Made by a program: the position numbers and the translations under genes
Notes under the pieces: model-generated
Database searches by the model: none
Told to the model about the DNA's origin: nothing
Seen by the model: only the letters and a program-made list of their open reading frames with translations
Shown here: piece by piece, positions 55,534 to 62,688 of the stretch
Numbering within the stretch: the first letter of the stretch is position 1
Layout of the letters: each line of letters opens with the position of its first letter
Assembly (NCBI GenBank): GCA_963810055.1
Contig: CAWEME010000009.1
Coordinates: forward strand, 71,379-135,378
DNA length: 64,000 bases
Direction: 5' to 3'
Source of the DNA: REEB95 sp963810055
GTDB taxonomy: Bacteria; Pseudomonadota; Alphaproteobacteria; ATCC43930; CGMCC-115725

Positions 55534-56733
55534 TCAAGGCCGGTTCTTTCCCGAACCCTTATCGCGCGCCGCCTGAAGCGCCTGGCCGGCGATAATCAGC
55601 TTCTGCACCTCGCTCGCGCCCTCGTAGATCCGCAGCGCGCGGATCTCGCGGTAAAGCCGCTCCACCGTCACGCCGCGCACGACGCCGCGGCCGCCGAAGA
55701 TCTGCACCGCCTGATCGATGACCTTCTGCGCCTCCTCGGTGGCGAATAGCTTGGCCATGCTGGCTTCGCGGCTGACGCGTCCGCCCAGGCAATCCTTGGT
55801 CCAGGCGGCGCGGTAAATCAACAGCGCCGCGGCGTCGATGGACAGCGCCATGTCCGCGATCTTGCCCTGAATCATCTGGAGATCGGCCAGGGCATGGCCG
55901 TAGAGCCGGCGCGACAGGCTGTGCTCGACCGCCTCGTCGAAGGCCCGGCGCGCGAAGCCGAGCGCCGCCGCGCCCACCGTCGAGCGGAAGATGTCGAGCG
56001 TGGCCATGGCGATCTTGAAGCCCTCGCCGGGCTTGCCCAGCAGCCGGTCGGCGCCGACGCGGCAGTTCTCGAAGCGCAGGCTGCCGAGGGGATGCGGCGC
56101 GATCACATCGATGGCGCCGCTCACCGACAGGCCGGGGCTGGCGCTGTCGACGATGAAGGCCGACAGCCCCTTGGTGCCGGGTCCTTCGCCGGTGCGGGCG
56201 AAGACGACGTAGAAATCGGCAATCCCGGCGTTCGAAATCCAGGTCTTGCCGCCGTCGAGCCGGTAGAAATCGCCGCTTTTGCCGGCGGTGGTGGCGATGG
56301 CAGCGACATCGGAGCCGGCTTCGGCCTCGGAAAGGGCGAAAGCGGCGATCGCCGAACCGTCGCTCACCCGCGGCAGATAACGCTGCTTCTGCGCCGCGTT
56401 GCCGTAAAGACTGATCGGCGCGCTGCCCAGCCCTTGCATGGCAAAGGCGAAATCGGCGAGGCCGGAAGCGCGGGCGAGGATTTCCCGGGCCAGGCACAGA
56501 TTGCGCGCCACCAGGCCGCCCGACGGCCCCTCGCCGTTCGGGGCGCTATGCCGCAGCAGCCCCGCCCGCGCCAGCGCCGAAACCAAACGGCGCACGGCGC
56601 CGGACACGTCGGCCTCGGCATCCGTCCCGAGCACGGCCGGCAGCTCCTCCGCCGTCCAGCGCTCGAACGCCGCCGCGACCTGGCGATGCTCGGCGGCGAA
56701 GAACGGCCAGTCGAGGAAGCTGCGGTCGGCCAT
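55534..56733 (-). CDS. Acyl-CoA dehydrogenase
   Basis: A 399-residue FAD acyl-CoA dehydrogenase. IAAFALSEAEAGSDVAAIAT and GGKTWISNAGIADFYVVFAR are the flavin and substrate blocks, and RALRIYEGASEVQKLIIAG carries the catalytic-base region (Glu in YEGASEVQ). It sits between two enoyl-CoA hydratases and an SDR, as in a cyclic-acyl-CoA beta-oxidation set; a cyclohexanecarboxyl-CoA or hydroaromatic acyl-CoA dehydrogenase is a plausible role. The start at 56733 overlaps the preceding stop (TGATG). Confidence 0.88.
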   Translation of the reverse strand: MADRSFLDWPFFAAEHRQVAAAFERWTAEELPAVLGTDAEADVSGAVRRLVSALARAGLLRHSAPNGEGPSGGLVARNLCLAREILARASGLADFAFAMQGLGSAPISLYGNAAQKQRYLPRVSDGSAIAAFALSEAEAGSDVAAIATTAGKSGDFYRLDGGKTWISNAGIADFYVVFARTGEGPGTKGLSAFIVDSASPGLSVSGAIDVIAPHPLGSLRFENCRVGADRLLGKPGEGFKIAMATLDIFRSTVGAAALGFARRAFDEAVEHSLSRRLYGHALADLQMIQGKIADMALSIDAAALLIYRAAWTKDCLGGRVSREASMAKLFATEEAQKVIDQAVQIFGGRGVVRGVTVERLYREIRALRIYEGASEVQKLIIAGQALQAARDKGSGKNRP

Positions 56734-57563
56734 CAATTGCCTTCGAAGACCGGCTTCTGCTTGGCGACGAAGGCCCGGTAGGCGCGGCCGTAGTCCTTGG
56801 TCTGCATGCAGATGGCCTGGGCCTGCGCCTCGGCCTCGATGGCCTCGTCGATCGACATGTCCCATTCCTGATGGAGGCATTTCTTGGTCATGGCATGGGC
56901 GAAGGTCGGACCGGCGGCGAGGGTCGCGGCCAGCGTCTGCGCTTCTTTCAGCACCGCGTCCGGCGCGCAGAGCCGGCTGTAGAAGCCCCAGCGCTCGGCC
57001 TCGGCGCCGTCCATCACCCGTCCGGTGTAGAGCAGCTCGGCGGCGCGGCCGGCGCCGATGATCCGGGGCAGGATGTTGCAGGCGCCCATATCGGCGCCGG
57101 CGAGCCCGACGCGGACGAAGAGAAAGGCGACCTTGCTCTGCGCCGTGCCCAGGCGCAGATCCGACGCCATGGCGAGGATGGCGCCGGCGCCGGCGCAGAT
57201 GCCGTCGACCGCCGCCACGATCGGCTGCGGGCAGGCGCGCATCGCCTTGACCAAATCGCCGGTCATGCGCGTGAAGGCGAGCAGCCCGCCCATGTCGTCG
57301 GTTTCCTGCATGCGCACCAGCGGACCGATGATTTCGTGCACGTCGCCGCCGGAGCAGAAGTTGCCGCCTTCGCCGGTCAACACCACGGCCTTGATGTCGC
57401 TGGCATAGACCAGCTCGCGGAAGAGGTCCCGCAACTCGCCGTAGGACTCGAAGGTCAGCGGATTCTTCCGCTCGGGCCGGTTGAGGCTGATGGTCGCCAC
57501 CTTGCCGGAAACCGACCAGCCGAAATGGGCGGGCTTGAAATTGGCAACTTGCACGTTTTTCAT
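56733..57563 (-). CDS. Enoyl-CoA hydratase/isomerase family protein
   Basis: A 276-residue crotonase-fold protein. Oxyanion-hole segments are GGNFCSGGDVHEII and VDGICAGAGAILAMASDLRL. The usual catalytic Glu positions near the AFLFVRVGLAGADMGACNIL block are replaced by other residues (Ala-Asp), so hydration may not be the reaction; isomerase or ring hydrolase are alternatives. It lacks BadI-specific motifs. ATG 57563 with a 34-base gap to the SDR stop. Confidence 0.82.
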   Translation of the reverse strand: MKNVQVANFKPAHFGWSVSGKVATISLNRPERKNPLTFESYGELRDLFRELVYASDIKAVVLTGEGGNFCSGGDVHEIIGPLVRMQETDDMGGLLAFTRMTGDLVKAMRACPQPIVAAVDGICAGAGAILAMASDLRLGTAQSKVAFLFVRVGLAGADMGACNILPRIIGAGRAAELLYTGRVMDGAEAERWGFYSRLCAPDAVLKEAQTLAATLAAGPTFAHAMTKKCLHQEWDMSIDEAIEAEAQAQAICMQTKDYGRAYRAFVAKQKPVFEGN

Positions 57564-57597
57564 CGCATCATGCTCCTCGATTTTGGGGGAAAGGGGA

Positions 57598-58344
57598 TCA
57601 GCCGGCCATCGTCAGGCCGCCGCTGACGCTCAGCACCTGCCCGGTGATGTAATCGGCATGCGCGCTCGAAAAGAACATCACCGCGCCGGCGACGTCGGAC
57701 GGCTTGCCGAAGCGCCGCATCGGGATGGCGCGCAAAAACGCCTCGCGGAACTTCTCCGGCACCGCCGCGAACAGCGGCGTATCGGTCGGTCCGGGGCAGA
57801 CGCAGTTGACGCTGATAGAATAACGCGCCATCTCGCGCGCCAGGCTCTTGGTGAAGCCGATGAGGCCGGCCTTGGCGCCGGAATAGACGGTTTCGCCCAG
57901 GCTGCCGACGCGTCCGGCGTCGCTCGCCACATTGACGATCTTGCCCGACTTCCGTTCCATCATCCCCGGCAGAAAGGCGCGGGTGAGATTGAGCGGTCCG
58001 ACCAAATTGAGCGCGATGACGCGAGCCTGGAAGCTCGGCTCGTTCTCGACGAAAGGCTGCACCTTGCCCCAGCCGGCGGCGTTGACCAGGACATCGACCG
58101 GCGTATCGAGCTTGGCCGCGGCGGCGACGAAGGCGGCGATGGACTGATCGCTGGTGACATCGAGGGTGTAAGCGTCGGCCAGGAGATTCTGCTGGCGCAG
58201 CCGCTGCGCCTCGGCCTGCGCCTTGTCGGCGGCGATGTCGGCGAGCAGGACACGGGCCCCCGCCTTGGCCATGGCCTCGGCAATGCCGAGACCGATCCCC
58301 GACGCCGCGCCGGTAACCACTGCCGCCCGTCCTTTGAAATTCAT
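57598..58344 (-). CDS. Short-chain dehydrogenase (BadH-like)
   Basis: A 248-residue SDR: TGAASGIGLGIAEA Rossmann motif, NAAGWGKVQPF, and the catalytic Ser and YSGAKAGLIGFTKSLARE (Tyr-x3-Lys). Size and context resemble BadH, the 2-hydroxycyclohexanecarboxyl-CoA dehydrogenase of the cyclohexanecarboxylate pathway, but SDR substrate cannot be read from sequence. ATG 58344 overlaps the next gene's stop. Confidence 0.83.
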   Translation of the reverse strand: MNFKGRAAVVTGAASGIGLGIAEAMAKAGARVLLADIAADKAQAEAQRLRQQNLLADAYTLDVTSDQSIAAFVAAAAKLDTPVDVLVNAAGWGKVQPFVENEPSFQARVIALNLVGPLNLTRAFLPGMMERKSGKIVNVASDAGRVGSLGETVYSGAKAGLIGFTKSLAREMARYSISVNCVCPGPTDTPLFAAVPEKFREAFLRAIPMRRFGKPSDVAGAVMFFSSAHADYITGQVLSVSGGLTMAG

Positions 58345-59147
58345 GATGTGACTCGCTTTCTTCCGGTTTGAGGGTTTTGGGGGCTGGCCGCCGGCTTCCG
58401 CTCGAGAAAGCCGGTTACCAGCGCACGGGTTTCGGGGTGATCGAGCAATTGGCGGGTTTCCTGCAACTCGGCGCGGAAGCCCTCGTCTCCGGGTTCTCCG
58501 GCCTTGGCCAGGCATCGCTTGGTGGCCGCGAGCGCCGCCAACGGCAACGCGGCGACCGCGGCAACCAGCTTGGCCGTCCAAGCAGCGATTTTTCGCTCCG
58601 CCACCGCCCACTGCACCATGCCCAGCGTTCGGGCGGTCTCGCCGTCGACCAGCTCCGCCGTCAGGATCACGCGTTGCGCGACGCCCCGTCCGCACAACCG
58701 CGTCAGCCGTTGCGTCCCGCCCGCGCCCGGCAAGAGGCCGAGCCGCAATTCGGGCAGGCCGAAAAGGACATCGGCCGCGGCGACGCGGAGATCGCAGCTC
58801 AAGGCCAGCTCGAAGCCGCCGCCCAAGGCGGTGCCGCCGATCTCGGCCACCGTCACCTGCCGCAGCCTCTCGATGCGGTCGTAAAGCGCCTGGAGTCTCC
58901 GGACGGTGGCGATCATGGCGTCCGGCCCGCCTGCGCTGGCGAAGCAGTCGCGGATGACGGTGAGATCGGCGCCGGCCGAAAACACCTTCTGATCGCTGCG
59001 GATGTGCAGAACCGCGATGTCGCTGCGCTGCTCCAGTCCATCGAGGACTGCGTTGAAGCGGTCGATCCACTCGCCGTTGATCGCGTTGACCGGCGGGCGC
59101 GACAAGGTGACGACCAGAGCGCGTCCGACCTGATGGCTGGTAAGCAT
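58341..59147 (-). CDS. Enoyl-CoA hydratase
   Basis: A 268-residue crotonase. QKVFSAGADLTVIRDC and EIGGTALGGGFELALSCDLR form the oxyanion hole, and LPELRLGLLPGAGGTQRLTR contains the second catalytic Glu region, all standard for true hydratases. First gene of the long unit running to the third importer. ATG 59147 starts the family sequence; the frame above it only encodes the operator palindromes. BadK-like function is possible. Confidence 0.85.
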   Translation of the reverse strand: MLTSHQVGRALVVTLSRPPVNAINGEWIDRFNAVLDGLEQRSDIAVLHIRSDQKVFSAGADLTVIRDCFASAGGPDAMIATVRRLQALYDRIERLRQVTVAEIGGTALGGGFELALSCDLRVAAADVLFGLPELRLGLLPGAGGTQRLTRLCGRGVAQRVILTAELVDGETARTLGMVQWAVAERKIAAWTAKLVAAVAALPLAALAATKRCLAKAGEPGDEGFRAELQETRQLLDHPETRALVTGFLERKPAASPQNPQTGRKRVTS

Positions 59148-59192
59148 GGAAATCGCAGCCCCGTTCTCTCGTTCCACCGCGCCAGGCGGCGG

Positions 59193-59246
59193 ACTGAATG
59201 GCCATTCAGTAAACTGAATGGTCATTCAGTTTGGCGGAGGAGTCAA
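59193..59246 (-). promoter_or_regulatory. TetR-controlled promoter with tandem 18-bp palindromes
   Basis: ACTGAATGGCCATTCAGT (59193-59210) and ACTGAATGGTCATTCAGT (59213-59230) are 18-bp operators with centres 20 bp apart. On the minus strand TTGACT (59246-59241, overlapping the tetR stop) and GACCAT (59223-59218) are 17 bases apart, and the -10 lies inside the upstream operator. The same geometry is found before the ligase gene at 60033-60086. Confidence 0.75.
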
Positions 59247-59965
59247 GCGGATTTTGGCGCCAGGCGGGGGACCGGCGCCGGCCACGGCGCCACGCCGTTT
59301 TTGCGGTCCGCCAGCATCTTCTTGTAATGGCGGCGGCCCTTGGGCGTCAGCAAGGCGGTCAGCAGCAGGTCCAAGCCCTGTTCGATATAGCGGTCGAGGG
59401 TGCAGAGTTGGCGCATGCGCCAGTACTTCAGCGCCCAGCTATGGGCGAAGGTGACGAAATGGTAGGTCACGAGGTCGATGTCGACGTCGCGGAACAGCCC
59501 CTGCCGGACGCACTCCCGCAGGCACCCGGCGATGAATTCGTTGGTTTCGAGCTCGGCGTTCTGGATGAACTCGCGGCGCGGCTTGGGCAGCGACTTGGTC
59601 GAGCGGTAGGCGAGAACGGTCGCGTCGCGCCGCGCATCGACGACTCGGCAATAGGCGTCGACCGCGATCCAGCAGCGGGCCAGCGGATCGGTCACGCCCG
59701 CCAGCGCCGCGGGGATCTCGTGCTTGTAGGATTCGAGGACGCTCAACAACGCCAGCAGCAGCACGTCGTCCTTGTCGTGGACGTACTGATAGATGAGCCC
59801 GATGCTCACCCCGGCCTTGTGCGCCACCTCCTGCATCGTGGTGCGGTAGAAACCTTGCTGCGAGAACAACTCAACCGCCGCCGCCACGATCTGGCTGCGG
59901 CGGCGTTGAATCAGCGCCGCATCGGCGACGTGGCTCTTGATCTTCGCTTCCAGTTTCGTCGTCAT
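59243..59965 (-). CDS. TetR-family transcriptional regulator
   Basis: A 240-residue TetR repressor. The DNA-binding domain spans about residues 18-65: IVAAAVELFSQQGFYRTTMQ then KAGVSIGLIYQYVHDKDDVL. The C-terminal ligand domain resembles regulators of acyl-CoA and aromatic-CoA catabolism (LAYRSTKSLPKPRREFIQNA). It lies between two operator clusters that almost certainly are its binding sites; the ligand is probably an acyl-CoA made by the ligase it controls. Confidence 0.9.
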   Translation of the reverse strand: MTTKLEAKIKSHVADAALIQRRRSQIVAAAVELFSQQGFYRTTMQEVAHKAGVSIGLIYQYVHDKDDVLLLALLSVLESYKHEIPAALAGVTDPLARCWIAVDAYCRVVDARRDATVLAYRSTKSLPKPRREFIQNAELETNEFIAGCLRECVRQGLFRDVDIDLVTYHFVTFAHSWALKYWRMRQLCTLDRYIEQGLDLLLTALLTPKGRRHYKKMLADRKNGVAPWPAPVPRLAPKSA

Positions 59966-60032
59966 GTCACCAGCCTTTCTTCACCCTGCCGCCGTCTTCG
60001 CCCCTCGCCGCCCGCCTGCGACCATAAAAAAG

Positions 60033-60086
60033 TTGACACCCTAAATTAACTGAATGATCATTCATTTAACTGAATAGGTATTCACT
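60033..60086 (+). promoter_or_regulatory. Promoter and tandem TetR operators before acyl-CoA ligase
   Basis: TTGACA (60033-60038), 17 bases, GATCAT (60056-60061). Operator ACTGAATGATCATTCATT (60049-60066) covers the -10 box and ACTGAATAGGTATTCACT (60069-60086) lies 20 bp further on. The arms are less perfect than at 59193. The remaining 60087-60229 holds a GC-rich untranslated leader without further signals I can support. Confidence 0.72.
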
Positions 60087-60229
60087 ATCGCCGGGGCCGG
60101 TCCTTGTCAATGCAATCCCGAGACCGGACGGCAAAAAAGCCAGGCGGGCGATGGCATGAGGCTCCCCCTCGAGGATTGGAACAACCGGCGGCCGGACGGA
60201 CGGCGCCGCGCCGGATCGGGCGGGAGGGT

Positions 60230-61819
60230 ATGACCGTGCCAGCGGCGGCGGCGGCCATGAACGCCTGCGACGCGCTGCTCGGGCCCACCATCGCCGGCGG
60301 CCACGGACGGACGCCGGCGTTGATGTTCCACGACACCACCCTCACCTATGCCGAGCTCGAGAAACTCGTGAACCGGTTCGGCAATGCGATGCGGCGCAAC
60401 GGCGTCGGCCGGGGCGATCGCGTGCTGCTGATGCTCAAGGATTCGCCCGAATTCGTCGCCGGCTTCCTCGCGGCGATGAAGATGGGCGGCGTCGCCGTCA
60501 CCGTGAACAGCCGCAGCGCGGCCAAGGACGTCCGCTTCATCATCGAGGACAGTGACTGCCGGGCGATGCTCATCGACCGCGACTTCGTCGAAACGCTCGA
60601 CGGCGCGGTGGCCCAGGGCGCTCCCCGGCCGCCCGTGGTGGTGGTCTGCGGCGCCAGCGAGCCCGCTTCGCCCGCGATCGGCCTCGACGCTTTCCTCCGC
60701 AATCAGCCGGACCGGTTCGACAGCGCGCCGATGTCGCCCGACGACATGGCGTTCTGGCTCTACACCTCCGGAACGACCGGAATGCCCAAGGCGGCGGTGC
60801 ATTGTCACCACGACGTGCTGCCCGGCGATCTTTATCTGGGTAAGATCCTGGGCGTCAAAACGGGAGACAAGCTGTTCTCTTCCTCGAAGCTGTTTTTCTC
60901 CTTCGCCCTGACCCATTGCTTGCTCGGCGGGCTGCGCTGCGGCGCGACGGTGATCCTCGACGACCGCTGGCCCGACAGCAACGCCGTCGCCGAGACCGTC
61001 AACCGTTACCGTCCGGATGTCATGTTCTGCGTGCCGACGATCTACCGCAACCTGCTGCGCGACAAGCATGCCGAAGCCGAAGCCTTCCGCGCGGTGCGCT
61101 GCTACGTCTCCGCCGGCGAAAGGCTTCCGGCCGGCCTGTTCGAACGCTGGCGGGACGCGACCGGCAAGCCGATCCTCGACGGCATCGGCGCGACCGAGAC
61201 GCTGTTCCTGTTCATCGCCAACACGCCCACTTCCTATCACGCGGGAGCCACCGGGCGGCCGCAGCCGGGAACCGAGGTGCGGCTGGTCGACGACAACGGC
61301 CACGCCGTCACCGAGCCGGGGCAATTCGGCATCTTGTGGATAAAGATGCCGTCGCTGTGCAACGGCTATTGGCGCCAGCCGGAGAAGACCGCGGCGAGCT
61401 TCGATCACGGCTGGTACCGCACCGGCGATATCTTCTGCTTCGACAGCGACGGCTGGTGGTATCACCAGGGCCGCGGCGACGATTTGCTGAAGATCTCGGG
61501 TCAATGGGTCTCGCCCACGGAGATCGAAGACTGCGCCCTGGCCACGCCCGACGTCGCCGACGTGGCCGTCATCGGCGTCCCCAACAGCGACGGGTTGGTG
61601 CGGTTGTCGATGTTCGTGGTGCCGGCCGCCAATTCCGACGACAAGGAGCTGGCCAGCCGGATCCAGGACCGCATCAAGTCGCAGCTGTCGATCTACAAAT
61701 GCCCGCGCAGCATCCGCTTCGTCTCGGCGATCCCGCGGACCGCGACCGGCAAGATCCAGCGCTTCCGTTTGCGCGAGCTCGCCACCGAGCTGCCCGCGAA
61801 CAACGAGAAGGTGCCCTAA
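60230..61819 (+). CDS. Aromatic or alicyclic acid CoA ligase (benzoate-CoA ligase family)
   Basis: A 529-residue AMP-forming ligase. Motifs: FWLYTSGTTGMPKAAVHCHH (A3), ILDGIGATETLFLFIANT (A5), WWYHQGRGDDLLKISGQWVS (A8) and RTATGKIQRFRLRELA (A10 lysine). It differs from the benzoate ligase at 18074 and probably activates another acid, such as cyclohexanecarboxylate, 2-aminobenzoate or a hydroxybenzoate. GGGAGGG ends directly before ATG 60230; the GTG at 60236 has better spacing and may be the real start. Confidence 0.85.
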   Translation: MTVPAAAAAMNACDALLGPTIAGGHGRTPALMFHDTTLTYAELEKLVNRFGNAMRRNGVGRGDRVLLMLKDSPEFVAGFLAAMKMGGVAVTVNSRSAAKDVRFIIEDSDCRAMLIDRDFVETLDGAVAQGAPRPPVVVVCGASEPASPAIGLDAFLRNQPDRFDSAPMSPDDMAFWLYTSGTTGMPKAAVHCHHDVLPGDLYLGKILGVKTGDKLFSSSKLFFSFALTHCLLGGLRCGATVILDDRWPDSNAVAETVNRYRPDVMFCVPTIYRNLLRDKHAEAEAFRAVRCYVSAGERLPAGLFERWRDATGKPILDGIGATETLFLFIANTPTSYHAGATGRPQPGTEVRLVDDNGHAVTEPGQFGILWIKMPSLCNGYWRQPEKTAASFDHGWYRTGDIFCFDSDGWWYHQGRGDDLLKISGQWVSPTEIEDCALATPDVADVAVIGVPNSDGLVRLSMFVVPAANSDDKELASRIQDRIKSQLSIYKCPRSIRFVSAIPRTATGKIQRFRLRELATELPANNEKVP

Positions 61820-61923
61820 CCGGACCGGCCCGCCACGCCGCAAATTGCCATCGGGAACCCAAATGGCTAGTCTGACGTTCGGAACCGGAGTTCACATGGA
61901 CATGTCGGGTTGAAGGCCTAGCC

Positions 61924-62688
61924 ATGGCGGATTTCTCGCTCGCCGGGAAAACGGCGCTCGTCACCGGCGCGTCGCGCGGCCTCGGGCGGCATTTCGCGCA
62001 GGTGCTGGCCGAGGCGGGCGCCGACGTGGCGCTGGCGGCGCGCGACCGCGCGAGCCTGGACCGGGCCGCTTCTGAATTATCCAAGACCGGGCGGCGCGTG
62101 GCGGCCGTGACCGTCGACGTAACCAAGAGCGACAGCGTGCGCCAGGCCTTCGCGGCCGCCGAAAATGCCTTGGGCGGCATCGATATCCTGGTCAACAACG
62201 CCGGCATCGCCGTCTCCAAGCCCGTCCTCGAACACAGCGAGGAGGATTGGGACCGCGTGCTCGACACCGATCTCAAGGGCGCCTGGCTGATGACGCGCGA
62301 GGCGGCGAGCCGCATGATCGCGCGCAAGAGCGGCGGCCGCGTCGTCAACATCGCCTCGCTGGTGGGCTATCGCACCGCGCGCAACGTGCCGGGCTATGCC
62401 ACGGCCAAGGCCGGGCTCATCCATCTCACCCGCATTTTGGCGGTGGAATTCGCGCGTTCCGGGATCACGGTCAACGCCATCGCCCCGGGCTATTTCGAGA
62501 CCGACCTCAATCGCGATTATCTCGCCAGCGCGGCGGGCAAGACCATGGCCTCGCGCATTCCCATGGGCCGCACCGGCAATCTGCCGGAACTCGACGGCGC
62601 GTTGCTGCTGCTGGCCTCGCCCGCCGGGGCCTATATCACCGGCGCGATCATTCCGGTGGATGGCGGGCATGGCGTGGGGCCGACCTAG
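61924..62688 (+). CDS. Short-chain dehydrogenase/reductase
   Basis: A 254-residue SDR with TGASRGLGRHFAQVLAEAG, NNAGIAVSKPVLEHSE, catalytic Ser in NIASLVGYRTARNVPGYATA and Tyr-x3-Lys (YATAKAGLIHL), then a C-terminal ITGAIIPVDGGHG. It lies 104 bases after the ligase and may be co-transcribed with it. Substrate unknown; a hydroxyacyl-CoA is likely. It is directly adjacent to the convergent UbiD gene with no gap. Confidence 0.85.
   Translation: MADFSLAGKTALVTGASRGLGRHFAQVLAEAGADVALAARDRASLDRAASELSKTGRRVAAVTVDVTKSDSVRQAFAAAENALGGIDILVNNAGIAVSKPVLEHSEEDWDRVLDTDLKGAWLMTREAASRMIARKSGGRVVNIASLVGYRTARNVPGYATAKAGLIHLTRILAVEFARSGITVNAIAPGYFETDLNRDYLASAAGKTMASRIPMGRTGNLPELDGALLLLASPAGAYITGAIIPVDGGHGVGPT

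Noticed and set aside
57598..58344. SDR as the missing had dehydrogenase
   Set aside because: Had is a medium-chain, alcohol-dehydrogenase-type enzyme; this protein has SDR motifs (TGAASGIG, YSGAK) and lies in a TetR-controlled module.
61846..61873. Promoter TTGCCA-N16-TAGTCT before the SDR at 61924
   Set aside because: Short spacer and a poor -10 match; the gene may be read from the ligase promoter.
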